Assembly: GCA_040004035.1 (NCBI GenBank)
Contig: JAMPLN010000003.1
DNA from: Microcoleus vaginatus_C
Lineage (GTDB): Bacteria > Cyanobacteriota > Cyanobacteriia > Cyanobacteriales > Microcoleaceae
Length of the DNA stretch: 64,000 nucleotides
Strand: one strand, 5' to 3'
Shown: positions 1 to 8,431 of the stretch, one piece after another
Position numbering within the stretch: the stretch's first letter is position 1
Layout: the number at the start of each line of letters is the position of its first letter
Translations under genes and position numbers: made by a program
Notes under the pieces: generated by a model
What the model was told of the DNA's origin: nothing
Seen by the model: the letters and a program-made list of their open reading frames with translations, nothing else
Databases searched by the model: none

Positions 1-820
1 TCGACAAATCTATATCTAAAGCTTGAAATTCGACAATATCCCGTTCTGTGACTATACCTACTGGAATTGGGAACGGTAAATCCCTCGATAATTCTGTTGA
101 TTCCGTAATTACTACGCAGCTAACGCGGTGCTGCGCCATCAACTCGGCTAAACTCCTAACTGACGCGGAGCGAGGTGCTTGAATGACTTGTGCGGTCATT
201 ACTTCTTTCACGCGGCGCATTTTTAAGAGATTTGCCGGTTTCAGCATGGCTTGGCGAATGCTTTCCGGGGTAATTACTCCTAAAAGTTGACCTTCACTAT
301 CCAATATTGGCAAATGCTTAGTTCTTCGTTGCCCCAGCAGAATTAGGGCGCTGAAAATGTCTTGACTCTCGGATTTTGTCAGAGTTGCTGCAGGCTGCCT
401 CATTACTTCTGCGATGGTGACATCTTTTAAGTTTTTGCCCGAGGCAATCAAATCGACAAGATCCCTTTCGGTGAAGATTCCTTGCAATTGAGAATTTGGA
501 CTAGAGTGCGAGGATAATTTTTCTAGGTATTTTTCCACGACAAAGACGCAGATACCTGTCGCGTCTCTGAATGCACTTGATGTGGGGGAATTTGCGATGT
601 CTGTTAGTGGCTGATAGATATCGGTTGGTGGAATGGCTGCGTTTAGAGAGCAACTTCCGCGCCGTTGACCCATCAGGGTAATTACTTCTGCTAGTGGGGT
701 ATCGGGCGCAACTGTCAAGGGGTAGCGGTCTATTACTTGAGCTAAGGTTGGCAGATACTTGGAGGAATCGTTTTTGAGCATATTTAATTGAGTTTTGCGA
801 TCGCGTGGACTCTGCGACAT
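1..820 (-). CDS. CBS-domain signalling protein, C-terminal part cut by window edge
   Basis: This reading frame is open from the ATG at 818-820 down to the left edge, giving about 273 residues without a stop. Several CBS-type stretches are visible: an N-terminal one with TLAQVIDRYPLTVAPDTPL, a GIFTERDLVDLIASG motif, a second pair with HLPILDSEGQLLGVIT, and a final GIVTERDIVEF segment. CBS pairs bind adenine nucleotides and act as regulatory modules. In cyanobacteria this N-terminal layout often precedes PAS/GAF, GGDEF or histidine-kinase domains, but whatever follows lies outside the window. An internal Met at 779-781 is an alternative start that would remove 13 residues. The output function cannot be assigned from this part alone. 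Confidence 0.85.
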   Translation of the reverse strand, partial: MSQSPRDRKTQLNMLKNDSSKYLPTLAQVIDRYPLTVAPDTPLAEVITLMGQRRGSCSLNAAIPPTDIYQPLTDIANSPTSSAFRDATGICVFVVEKYLEKLSSHSSPNSQLQGIFTERDLVDLIASGKNLKDVTIAEVMRQPAATLTKSESQDIFSALILLGQRRTKHLPILDSEGQLLGVITPESIRQAMLKPANLLKMRRVKEVMTAQVIQAPRSASVRSLAELMAQHRVSCVVITESTELSRDLPFPIPVGIVTERDIVEFQALDIDLS

Positions 821-1351
821 TCCAAAAAAGTGCTGCTTTCCAAGCACTAGGTGGATTTTTACGGCGCTGCTGAGACCTAATTAAAATTTATTGTTAAAAA
901 TGCAGCCGAGATTGGACTGGGGATCAAGCCAGTGACTGCTTTTCCTCTACCTATAAAGGTATAAGCTTATCTTTATTTTAAATTAATTTTTCAGTCTCGT
1001 GACACTTTTATTAAAAACAAAGTATTTTATGTAAACTTTTTGCGATAGGATCATCCCTAAAATCATCCCTCGTATTGCGAATTATCTCCATCTTCAGAAA
1101 GACACATCGGTTGGCTATATTAGCTAACCTAGAAAAGGTTACTACAAAAATGCACTTTATTAAGTTCGGCAGTGTTAAGTTTTGCGAAATTATGTTTTGC
1201 TAGCTTGTCGAGACCATCTATGCGTTGTTGAGGGCAATCGATATCACAGCCCATCTGTGAATTAGATCGCAACTTGCGAAAACAACGGTGGTAAGATTGT
1301 AGATATCAACACAAGAAGTTAAATACAGAGTCTGGTGAGGAAAAAAGGATT
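821..1351. other. Divergent intergenic region with one imperfect palindrome
   Basis: This 531-base AT-rich stretch separates the divergent CBS gene and pentapeptide-repeat gene and should hold both promoters. No convincing -35/-10 pair was found. A 21-base near-perfect palindrome lies at 1109-1129 (GGTTGGCTA ... TAGCTAACC with one G.T pair). It has no T-run, so it is more likely an operator or a stable RNA hairpin than a terminator. No coding frame or tRNA was recognised. Confidence 0.4.
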
Positions 1352-1792
1352 ATGAAACGCAATCTATTAGCCGCTACTTTTTTAATTGCTCCCCTAGTGT
1401 GGGCAGGCCCGGCTCGCGCTGAAAATCCCGTTCACGTCCAACAGTTATTGTCAACTGGGCAATGTTTTAAGTGCGACTTGTCAGGAGCAGATTTAACGGG
1501 AGCTCATTTAATTGGTGCTGATTTGAGAGAAGCAAATTTACGAGGAGCAAACCTATCTTATGCCAACCTCGAAGGTGCTGACTTGACGGGTGCTAAGTTG
1601 ACGAGTGCTAACTTAACCGCAGTTTTTCTGACTAATGCGAGTTTAAATGACGCAAACCTCGATCGGGCAGATCTGACCGCGGCCATAATTAACACCGCTG
1701 ACGTATCCGGCGCATCAATGGAAGATATGACCATCACTGATGCGAAAATCTACAATACCCAAATTGGCGTCGGCGGCAGCTACGACCAGTAA
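1352..1792 (+). CDS. Secreted pentapeptide-repeat protein
   Basis: The protein has 146 residues. Residues 1-23 are a classical signal peptide (hydrophobic core then AGPARA), so it is probably periplasmic or thylakoid-lumenal. From about residue 40 it consists of A(D/N)LxxA pentapeptide repeats, starting at CDLSGADLTGAHLIGADLRE and running to about residue 125. These repeats form a right-handed beta-helix. Two cysteines (CFKC) precede the repeat. Short exported proteins of this kind are common in cyanobacteria and their roles are mostly unknown. An AAAAAAGG stretch just upstream of the ATG can serve as the ribosome binding site. The gene is monocistronic and ends at the hairpin at 1830-1863. 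Confidence 0.88.
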   Translation: MKRNLLAATFLIAPLVWAGPARAENPVHVQQLLSTGQCFKCDLSGADLTGAHLIGADLREANLRGANLSYANLEGADLTGAKLTSANLTAVFLTNASLNDANLDRADLTAAIINTADVSGASMEDMTITDAKIYNTQIGVGGSYDQ

Positions 1793-1829
1793 ACTCATTA
1801 AAAGAATGGAAAACACCAAATTTGAGGTT

Positions 1830-1863
1830 AAAAACCCGGTTTCTCCCCAGAAACCGGGTTTTT
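1830..1863. terminator. Bidirectional terminator of the AAACCCGGTTTCT family
   Basis: Perfect 15-base arms (AAAAACCCGGTTTCT / AGAAACCGGGTTTTT) enclose a CCCC loop, with A/T runs on both sides. It lies between convergent genes, the pentapeptide gene on plus and carotenoid isomerase on minus. It can therefore terminate both. The core is shared with the elements at 8290-8353 and near 6951. Confidence 0.85.
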
Positions 1864-1944
1864 AGTATTTTTGTAGGCTGCCTCGGAGCCTTGCCTTTTA
1901 TGTCGTATTTCAAGCAAACAATCTGACGCACCCTACCATTACCA

Positions 1945-3489
1945 CTAAAAACCCAAATCAACCGCAATTCGGTGCGCGCAAGCAAACCCAGAAAACGCCA
2001 CCGCATTTAAACCCTGTCCGGGAAACGTACTGTCGCCCACACAATACAAACCAGGCATAGAAGTTCGATTAAACGGCATTCCCAGCAAACCCATTAGCTT
2101 CTGTCGCGGAATCGGCCCGTAAGTTCCATCTTCGCGCCCCAAAAAGCGGCGGTGAGAACGCGCTGTCCCAACTTCCATATAATCCAAACCGACATCTAAA
2201 CCGGGAAAAATCTTTTCTAATCTTTCAATAATTCTCCCCGCAGCCTCTTCCTTTTTCTCCTCGTATTCCTGCTGCGAAAGTCCTTCCCACTCTTCCATCC
2301 AACTCGAAGTAAAAGCGTGAACGATGTGATATCCTGCGGGAGCTAAATCCGGGTCGAGCACCGTCGGAATTGACACCAAAACAGTTCCCTCCGGCGCTTC
2401 CATTTTGTCCCAATCTTCTAACAAAATGTGGTGGCAGGCGCTACCCGCAGGGATTACGGCTGCTTCCACTCCCAAATGCAAACTCAAGAAACTGGGGGCT
2501 TTTTGATAGCGCTGCTGCCATTTCTTTTCGCTAGCGGGCATCTCTTCTGCCGAGAGCAATTTCTCAAAAGTATCCCACCGCGTGGCGTTAGAAACTATGC
2601 GCTTTGCCCGGTAAACTTCGCCGGTTGCTAGCTCGACTCCGACAGCACGGCCGTTTTCTGTAATAATTTTTTTCGCCTTAGCTTTGTATTGAATTTGCCC
2701 GCCGCATTTTTCTAATCCTTCTACTAATTTTTGGGCAATTTGACCGACTCCGCCTTTGGGATAATTTATGCCACCGTAATGTCTGTCGGAAAATACCATT
2801 CCGGCATTAATCATCGGCGTCAAGTCTGCAGGTACTACAGACCAGTAGTAGCATTCCATGTCGATAAATTTCAGCAAAGTAGGGTCTTTGATGTAGCGTC
2901 GCGCAATGTCGCCAGTATTTTGAGGCAGATATTTTACTAATCCCAAACAGGCTAAAGGATTCTGAAAAAAGACTCGGACTAGATATCCGGGTTCTTCTAG
3001 GGATAGCAATTCCATCCCGTTGAGGCAGTTAAAGACGTTCCAGCATTCGCCGTAAAATTTTTGGATTCCTTCGCGTTCGTGAGGGAACCTGTCTGTTAAT
3101 TCTTGCAAGTATTTGTCATAAGGCTGGGGAACTTCAAGTTCCAAGCCGTCGGGTAAGTGATAGTGAAGCTGTACGGGGTCGGGAATAGTTTCTAGAGTGA
3201 CGTTGACTGCTTTCAGGGCGCGGGTGAGGAGGTTGGTGGTGCCCCGCTGTCCGAAACCAAAAATCATGGAGGCGCCGACATCGAATCTGTAGCCTTCTCG
3301 ATCGAAATATCCAGCGCTACCCCCCGGAATTGTATAGCTTTCTAGCACTAAAACTTTGGCTTTCTTCGCTGCTAGCTGGGTGGCTGTCACGAGTCCACCA
3401 ATGCCGGAACCGATGACAATCACATCAAACTCTTGCTGTGTAGGGCGGGAGTTGGGAGAAAATAACTGGGATTGGGTAGGAGCTGACAT
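1945..3489 (-). CDS. crtISO: Carotenoid cis-trans isomerase (CrtISO/CrtH)
   Basis: The protein has 514 residues, the usual length of cyanobacterial CrtISO. Its N-terminus carries an FAD dinucleotide-binding fold, DVIVIGSGIGGLVTATQLA at about residues 23-41, followed by VLVLESYTIPGGSAGYF, the phytoene-desaturase/CrtISO signature. The C-terminus has the second flavin motif, GLYCVGDSTFPGQGLNAVAF. CrtISO converts poly-cis lycopene intermediates to all-trans lycopene, so the protein belongs to carotenoid synthesis in the membranes. The start is the ATG complement at 3487-3489. Plain phytoene desaturase is less likely, because the YYWSVVPADLTPMINAG and GGINYPKGG stretches look CrtISO-like. Confidence 0.9.
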   Translation of the reverse strand: MSAPTQSQLFSPNSRPTQQEFDVIVIGSGIGGLVTATQLAAKKAKVLVLESYTIPGGSAGYFDREGYRFDVGASMIFGFGQRGTTNLLTRALKAVNVTLETIPDPVQLHYHLPDGLELEVPQPYDKYLQELTDRFPHEREGIQKFYGECWNVFNCLNGMELLSLEEPGYLVRVFFQNPLACLGLVKYLPQNTGDIARRYIKDPTLLKFIDMECYYWSVVPADLTPMINAGMVFSDRHYGGINYPKGGVGQIAQKLVEGLEKCGGQIQYKAKAKKIITENGRAVGVELATGEVYRAKRIVSNATRWDTFEKLLSAEEMPASEKKWQQRYQKAPSFLSLHLGVEAAVIPAGSACHHILLEDWDKMEAPEGTVLVSIPTVLDPDLAPAGYHIVHAFTSSWMEEWEGLSQQEYEEKKEEAAGRIIERLEKIFPGLDVGLDYMEVGTARSHRRFLGREDGTYGPIPRQKLMGLLGMPFNRTSMPGLYCVGDSTFPGQGLNAVAFSGFACAHRIAVDLGF

Positions 3490-3541
3490 TAGGTTAAAAA
3501 TCTTAATATTTCTATGATTTTACAGTCGATCGCTCCCGAAG

Positions 3542-3660
3542 CAAGAAGTTCGGCAAGAGATTTGTAGCGGATGTAACGGATGTCAGGAAGACCGAATTTC
3601 GGCAATGCCCAATGCCCAATATCCAATCCCCAATGCCCTATTCCCGATGCCCGATGCCCC
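3542..3660. repeat. Dispersed short-repeat block in the crtISO-upp spacer
   Basis: The 481-base spacer 3490-3970 holds two repeat types. At 3545-3590 there is a single copy of the AAGTTCGGCAA ... AACGGATGTAACGGATGT element that is found as a 52-base tandem array at 18241-18391. At 3602-3660 there is a degenerate CCAATGCCC-type heptamer array. Short frames over these repeats encode low-complexity peptides and are not credible genes. The promoter of upp must lie between here and 3970, but I could not pick out its boxes. Confidence 0.75.
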
Positions 3661-3970
3661 TGCTTCCCAAAAAAATGCGGGAACAGTCTACCATTGCCGA
3701 CTGCCCCCGTCTGCCGATCCTTTGAGAGGAGAACACTAAAAATCACTATAGCCTTGTTGCTAATTTATGTCAATACTATTGGAAAAATATTTCAATAAGC
3801 TGATGGAGGTCGATCGGCGAATGGGTTATAACTCAATCTCTGGCTTGTATGCGCCCTCAAGGATGTGATAAGTTGCACAGAGCGATCGATCGCCCGTTGG
3901 GGAAGCCCTCGAAGAAGATCGACCGCACCGCATAACATCCCTCAAACCTAGCACTCTCCCCAATTTTCTA

Positions 3971-4621
3971 ATGTCCCTGCAACTGCGCGTTTACGTTCCT
4001 CCACATCCGTTAATTAAACACTGGCTGGCTGTTGCCCGCGACGGCGCCACCCCCTCGGTACTTTTTCGTTCTGCGATGACAGAATTGGGAAGGTGGCTGG
4101 CTTACGAGGCGATTCGAGAATGGCTGCCGACAGTGGAAACCACAGTGCAGACCCCTTTGGGCGAATGTCCGGCGACTTTTATCAACCCGGAAGCTCCGTT
4201 AGTTGTGGTACCGATTTTGCGGGCGGGTTTGGCACTGCTCGAAGGAATTCAGACGGTTGTGCCGCTGGCTTCGGTTTACCACCTCGGTATGGCAAGAAAT
4301 GAGGAGACGCTACAACCGACTTGTTATTTGAACAAATTGCCGGCGCAGTTTAACCCGGAAACGCGGGTGATAATTAGCGAGCCGATGCTGGCGACTGGCG
4401 GCACGATTATAGCGACTATGCAGGAATTGACGAAGCGGGGAATTGACCCAAGCTTGATTCGGATTATCTCTGTGGTGGCTGCTCCTCCGGCTTTGAAGAG
4501 GCTGAGTGCAGAGTACCCGAGTTTGATGATTTACACGGCAACGATCGACGAAATAGTCAACGAACAGGGCTTTATTGTACCTGGTTTGGGAGATGCGGGC
4601 GATCGAACTTACGGCACATGA
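3971..4621 (+). CDS. upp: Uracil phosphoribosyltransferase
   Basis: The protein has 216 residues, a normal UPRT length. It converts uracil and PRPP to UMP in pyrimidine salvage in the cytoplasm. Family marks include VVPILRAGLALLEGI near residue 80 and the PRPP-binding loop EPMLATGGTI near residue 138. The C-terminal uracil-recognition segment is GFIVPGLGDAGDRTYGT. The ATG start follows a C/T-rich leader without an obvious Shine-Dalgarno sequence. It is not obviously in an operon, since the next gene is 277 bases downstream beyond heptamer repeats. Confidence 0.93.
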   Translation: MSLQLRVYVPPHPLIKHWLAVARDGATPSVLFRSAMTELGRWLAYEAIREWLPTVETTVQTPLGECPATFINPEAPLVVVPILRAGLALLEGIQTVVPLASVYHLGMARNEETLQPTCYLNKLPAQFNPETRVIISEPMLATGGTIIATMQELTKRGIDPSLIRIISVVAAPPALKRLSAEYPSLMIYTATIDEIVNEQGFIVPGLGDAGDRTYGT

Positions 4622-4638
4622 AGCAAGTCAGTCAGTCA

Positions 4639-4760
4639 ATTTTAGATTTTAGATTTTAGATTTTAGATTGACTCGACAGATAAGTCTGGGGGCTTGTAGG
4701 CGTCAGCCAATTTTAGATTTTAGATTGACTCGACCGATCGATCTGGGGGTTTGTATCCCT
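4639..4760. repeat. TTTTAGA heptamer array, two extended copies
   Basis: Tandem ATTTTAG heptamers (about four at 4639-4669, two at 4709-4727) each run into a conserved tail of the form GACTCGACMGATMRATCTGGGGG then TTGTA. A third, shorter relative lies at 5738-5800. The array sits between upp and the first GDT1 half-gene. It is an interspersed intergenic repeat with no coding function seen. Confidence 0.8.
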
Positions 4761-4898
4761 TTTTGGGTGCGGTGAGTGGTTCCAGGAATCAGTTGCTGAA
4801 ATATCGGGGGAAAAAGATGACCCTGGTTTGGTAAAAGCAGGCACAGAGAGAGTTAGAATCAAAAGTACAAGTCAAAAATAAATAGCTTTTAGCACTCA

Positions 4899-5372
4899 TT
4901 GCCCGTGAAACTTGATTCTGTTCCGCCAAGCTTGTCTGCTTCTGACTCAGTAAACCTCAATTATGATTTGCCACAACAGGTACAACTACAAATAAAAGAG
5001 GTTACTGAGATTTGTGCTGCTTTAACCCCGGAGCCCGCTGAACTCTCAGTGACTGTAAATCCCGATATTTGTCAGGAACAAAAGAAACTGAAGTCGAAGC
5101 ACTGGGCAATTTTTGCTTCGACTTTTGCAACTATTTTTTTAGCTGAAATTGGAGACAAAACTCAGCTCGCAGTTTTGTTGATGACGGCTGAATCTCGAAA
5201 TCCTTGGATCGTGTTTGCGGGTGCGGGTTCGGCTTTGATAGCAACCAGTTTGCTGGGGGTGTTGCTGGGAAGGTGGCTGGCTAGTCGGATTGCTCCGAGA
5301 ACTTTGGAGAGAGCAGCCGGAGTGATTTTACTGGCGATTTCGGCGGTTTTGCTGTGGGAAGTGCTGGGTTAA
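4899..5372 (+). CDS. GDT1/UPF0016 (TMEM165-like) half-transporter, first subunit
   Basis: The protein has up to 157 residues. The first ~60 are hydrophilic, followed by three predicted membrane helices. The family signature AEIGDKTQLAVLL lies at about residues 84-96. UPF0016 proteins export Mn2+/Ca2+; full-length members have two copies of the E-x-G-D-K-(T/S) motif, whereas this one has a single copy. It is followed after 59 bases by a second single-motif gene, so the two probably form a heterodimer. The start is uncertain: TTG at 4899 or GTG at 4905, with no strong Shine-Dalgarno sequence. The metal specificity is inferred from the family. Confidence 0.8.
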   Translation: MPVKLDSVPPSLSASDSVNLNYDLPQQVQLQIKEVTEICAALTPEPAELSVTVNPDICQEQKKLKSKHWAIFASTFATIFLAEIGDKTQLAVLLMTAESRNPWIVFAGAGSALIATSLLGVLLGRWLASRIAPRTLERAAGVILLAISAVLLWEVLG

Positions 5373-5431
5373 TTGTCTGCCTGTCGGTAACTCGTAGATT
5401 TCTACAATAGCTAACTAAGAACTAAAAAAAC

Positions 5432-5725
5432 ATGGACTGGCAACTTTTGGGAATCAGTTTTATTACAGTATTTTTGTCAGAATTGGGAGACAAAAGTCAA
5501 TTAGCTGCGATCGCCTTGGGCAGCAGTTGTAACTCGCCGCGGGCTGTATTTTTCGGTACGGCGTCGGCGCTGCTGCTGGCGAGTTTAATCGGCGTGGCGA
5601 TCGGCTTTAGCACGGCAGAGGTGTTGCCGGAACGACTGGTAAAGGGGCTCGCGGCGATCGGATTTGCGGTAATGGGCTTGCGCCTGCTGTGGCCAAAAGC
5701 AGATTTACCCGAAGCATCCGAGTAG
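5432..5725 (+). CDS. GDT1/UPF0016 half-transporter, second subunit
   Basis: The protein has 97 residues and three predicted membrane helices. It carries the signature SELGDKSQLAAIALG at about residues 16-30. It is the partner half of the preceding gene and both are presumably co-transcribed. In the dimer the two acidic motifs would face each other to form the cation path, as in two-motif family members. The acidic C-terminus (KADLPEASE) is probably cytoplasmic. The assignment to the UPF0016 family is firm; Mn2+ export is a family-based expectation. Confidence 0.85.
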   Translation: MDWQLLGISFITVFLSELGDKSQLAAIALGSSCNSPRAVFFGTASALLLASLIGVAIGFSTAEVLPERLVKGLAAIGFAVMGLRLLWPKADLPEASE

Positions 5726-5737
5726 GGCGTGGCGTCG

Positions 5738-6050
5738 GTCGATTTTAGACTTTAGATTTTAGATTTTAGATTTACTCCACAGATGAATCTGGGAGTTTGA
5801 ACAAGAGTCTAAAATTTTGCTCTCTCCACAACAGGAGTCGTTCGCAAGTATCCGTTTTTGGGCGGGTGAGAAAACTTGCAAATATAGTTATCTCAAATTT
5901 GTTAGCATCGGAATTATTCCTATCTCTCTTCTCGACCTCTGCGTGAATTAGCGTCAATCCCTTGTCATCTGCGGTTAACATATTCTCTTTTTTTGACCGC
6001 AGATGAGGGCAGATAAACACAGATTCACGCAGATGAATACAGAAGGGCTG
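5738..6050. repeat. Intergenic repeats: TTTTAGA heptamers and GCAGAT-type repeat
   Basis: The spacer 5726-6168 contains a third TTTTAGA heptamer copy (5738-5800). At about 5996-6045 there is a degenerate repeat of CGCAGATGAA/GCAGATAAACACAG type; a similar element lies near 15851-15885. Between them I see nothing coding. The region ends in the hairpin at 6092-6121. Confidence 0.65.
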
Positions 6051-6091
6051 CAATTCAAGGCTCGTTTTCGATCGCTAAAATTTAAAAAATT

Positions 6092-6121
6092 AGCGGGGGG
6101 CGTGACTTCACGCCCCCCGCT
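6092..6121. terminator. Strong GC-rich hairpin, probable bidirectional terminator
   Basis: Perfect 14-base arms (AGCGGGGGGCGTGA / TCACGCCCCCCGCT) enclose a 2-base loop. A T-run follows on the plus side (6130-6138) and AATTTTTTAAATTTT follows on the minus side. It lies just after the stop of the minus-strand gene at 6169-6675 and downstream of the GDT1 pair. Confidence 0.85.
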
Positions 6122-6168
6122 GCTGGTTGAGTTTTTTTTCTGCACTCAACCTCTGAGTATTGTGTCTA

Positions 6169-6675
6169 TTAAACTTGGTTTTGATAGCACCAGCCCAGCA
6201 ACGTACCGGCGACAGCCAACTTCAGCGCTTCCAATGCAAAATAGCCTTGGTGCAGTAGATTCATCCCGGCGGGCACTTCTGCTGCGGAATCGAACAGATT
6301 TAGCTGAATTCCCAAGGCGCTCATTTGGGGTGTCAGGGCGTAGGTGTCAATCAGGGCGATCGCCAGAAGTACCAATGATAATAAGATTGCTGTGCGGCTG
6401 CGCTTGCCGAAGTCACCGACTAAATTGCTCAAAACCATCAAACCCGTTGCCACCAGGCCCGAACAGATTAACTCAACCCGGTTGAATCCCCAGAACATTA
6501 AATTTCCGGCCGTTGTAAACTCGGGAGATGTCATCATGCCAGATACGTACAGACTGGGCATAATTACTAGATCCAAAATCACGCTAACGCTGAGCCAAAA
6601 AATTAGGGCCACCATGACAATTGCTTGCCAGCGCGGTTTGATTGATTCCACTCTTGATGTTGTAATAGCTGTCAT
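6169..6675 (-). CDS. Small four-helix membrane protein (DUF4149-like)
   Basis: The protein has 168 residues. Four hydrophobic segments are visible at about residues 17-45, 58-84, 92-115 and 142-165, so it is an integral membrane protein. The segment layout and length recall the DUF4149/TMEM205-like family of cyanobacteria, but I cannot prove membership by eye. The start is the ATG complement at 6673-6675. It is transcribed alone, divergently from the MFS gene at 6998, and ends at the hairpin 6092-6121. No function is proposed. Confidence 0.6.
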   Translation of the reverse strand: MTAITTSRVESIKPRWQAIVMVALIFWLSVSVILDLVIMPSLYVSGMMTSPEFTTAGNLMFWGFNRVELICSGLVATGLMVLSNLVGDFGKRSRTAILLSLVLLAIALIDTYALTPQMSALGIQLNLFDSAAEVPAGMNLLHQGYFALEALKLAVAGTLLGWCYQNQV

Positions 6676-6997
6676 ATAATTCGACCCTCTAAAATTTTCT
6701 TCTGCCTTTTCTAGAGTTTAACTAACTTTTTTCTAAAATTCTGTTAAGTATTTTTAAATTAATGGTAACTTTTGTGTAACATACCCTGAAGAATTGTTAA
6801 GCTCACTTATGCTTGTCATTACCTCCGTTAACTAATACTAATTCGGAAAAAGTACGGAATAAATTAATAATTACTAGCAGGAATTATGCACCGCGACTAA
6901 AGACATCTGTTGTTGACCCCGATTAAACACCGTAACGTATTTTTTTTATAAAAAATCCGGTTTCTGCGTTCAGAAATAACTCCTAATTTAACTGTAT
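6676..6997. other. Divergent AT-rich promoter region
   Basis: These 322 bases separate the divergent membrane-protein and MFS genes. They contain a half copy of the CCGGTTTCTGCGT repeat near 6951-6972, matching the left arm of the element at 8290. I see no coding frame and cannot assign promoter boxes with confidence. Confidence 0.4.
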
Positions 6998-8257
6998 ATG
7001 CCTAAATTTCAATTATCCTCTTGGTTGCCCCGTCTCCCCCCTCAAGTCTGGATTCTTGCCGCCGGCAGATTCCTCTCCCAAAGCGGCACCGGTTTTACTT
7101 TATTTTACGCGCCGATATTTTTTGTCGATGGCGTCGGTTTATCTGCTACTGCTGTTGGGATTGGTTTGGGTAGCGGTTCAGTTTCGGGAATATTCGGCAG
7201 AATTTTGGGCGGTTCTTTTTGTGATTCAAAATTTTGGGGAAGGCGGCGAACTTTACTGCTGGCGGCAGTTATTTCGGCGGCCGCTTCTTTTGTACTGGCG
7301 GCGACTAATGATTTCGTTGGCTTAATTGCGGGCAATTTACTGATGGGTTTTGGTGTGGGTTTGTATTGGCCTCCAACCGAGACGATGGTAGCGGATTTAA
7401 CTGAGGGCGAACAGCGACAGGAGGCTTTTGCTTTGACGCGGCTTGCTGATAATTTGGGTTTGCAAGTTGGGATTATTTTGGGCGGTTTGTTGATTGCTGT
7501 AACGGGGAATTATCGATCGCTCTTTATTATTGATGGTATCTCGTTTTTAGTGCTGTTTGCGGTGGTGGCGATCGCGATCACCGAAACCTACAAACCAGCT
7601 AATCCAGCGGATAGAGGCAAAAAATTTCGGGAAAATGGCTGGATGGTGGCGCTGAGCGATCGAAGTCTTCTAGTTTATGCTTTAGTAAATACTCTGTTCA
7701 CATTATATATTTCCCAAATCCAAACCACAATGCCGCTGTACTTTAGCAAGTTTGTCGCGGTGGGGACATCGGGCAAAGGCTTTTCAACAGGTACAATTAC
7801 CGTTTTGTTTGCTTTTAGCACGTTTTTAACTGTGGCTTTGCAACTGCCGGTTGTTAAAGTTTTGAGACCATTTTCTTGTGCGAAAGCTTTGATGATTTCT
7901 GCGCTGCTATGGGGAATGGGATTTATCGCGATCGGCTTGACGGGAAGGGCTGCAACTGGCGATCTATTTTTAGCTGTTTTAGGCTTGAGCTTTTTGTCGC
8001 TGGCAACTGTTACTTATACGCCTTTTGCTTCGGCTTTGGTGGTGGATTTAGCGCCGGAGTCTTTGCGCGGCGTGTATTTGGCGGTTAGTTCTCAGTGTTG
8101 GGCGATCGGCTATTTAATCGGGCCGCCGCTAGGGGGTTTGGCTTTGGATAGAGGTAAATGGGCGGCGGATAATTTTTGGTTGGGTTTGGCTTTGAGTGTG
8201 GGCACGGCTATTTTTATATTACAAAAGCTCGATCGAATGTTGAAAAGTAGAATCTAA
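6998..8257 (+). CDS. MFS transporter
   Basis: The protein has 419 residues and about 12 hydrophobic segments. The loop after helix 2 carries GGSFCDSKFWGRRRTLLL, a recognisable form of the MFS motif G-x-x-x-D-R-x-G-R-R. The central cytoplasmic loop after helix 6 (TETYKPANPADRGKK) separates the two halves, as expected. Family members export drugs or small metabolites; the substrate cannot be predicted from sequence alone. The ATG start at 6998 lies in an AT-rich leader without a strong Shine-Dalgarno sequence. It is monocistronic and bounded downstream by the inverted repeat at 8290-8353. It is not obviously part of the siderophore region, which has its own exporter candidate. Confidence 0.85.
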   Translation: MPKFQLSSWLPRLPPQVWILAAGRFLSQSGTGFTLFYAPIFFVDGVGLSATAVGIGLGSGSVSGIFGRILGGSFCDSKFWGRRRTLLLAAVISAAASFVLAATNDFVGLIAGNLLMGFGVGLYWPPTETMVADLTEGEQRQEAFALTRLADNLGLQVGIILGGLLIAVTGNYRSLFIIDGISFLVLFAVVAIAITETYKPANPADRGKKFRENGWMVALSDRSLLVYALVNTLFTLYISQIQTTMPLYFSKFVAVGTSGKGFSTGTITVLFAFSTFLTVALQLPVVKVLRPFSCAKALMISALLWGMGFIAIGLTGRAATGDLFLAVLGLSFLSLATVTYTPFASALVVDLAPESLRGVYLAVSSQCWAIGYLIGPPLGGLALDRGKWAADNFWLGLALSVGTAIFILQKLDRMLKSRI

Positions 8258-8289
8258 TATTCCGTTGTTCGTTTAGGACTAAGACCAAA

Positions 8290-8353
8290 AAACCCGGTTT
8301 CTGCGTCAATATCTCTCGGTTCGATACCAAGCTTTTTCGGAGAAACCGGGTTT
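8290..8353. terminator. AAACCCGGTTTCT inverted repeat with long loop
   Basis: Thirteen-base perfect arms (AAACCCGGTTTCT at 8290-8302, AGAAACCGGGTTT at 8341-8353) enclose a 38-base loop. It sits between the convergent MFS gene and hisIE and probably terminates both. It belongs to the same family as the 1830-1863 element. Confidence 0.7.
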
Positions 8354-8390
8354 GTGACCCTGCGTGCGTCCAAGACTGTAGTTGTTAGCA

Positions 8391-8426
8391 TTAACAGTCA
8401 ACAGTCAACAGTTAACCGTCAACTAA
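8391..8426. repeat. TCAACAG heptamer array
   Basis: About four degenerate copies of AGTCAAC/TCAACAG lie just before the stop codon of hisIE. The same heptamer array occurs at 16026-16092. It is a typical cyanobacterial short tandemly repeated sequence. Confidence 0.8.
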
Positions 8427-8431
8427 CTAAT

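Noticed and set aside
4740..4898. Possible Mn2+ (yybP-ykoY) riboswitch before the GDT1 pair
   Set aside because: Such elements occur before this family, but the conserved paired GGGGAGTA/TACTC-type blocks were not found.
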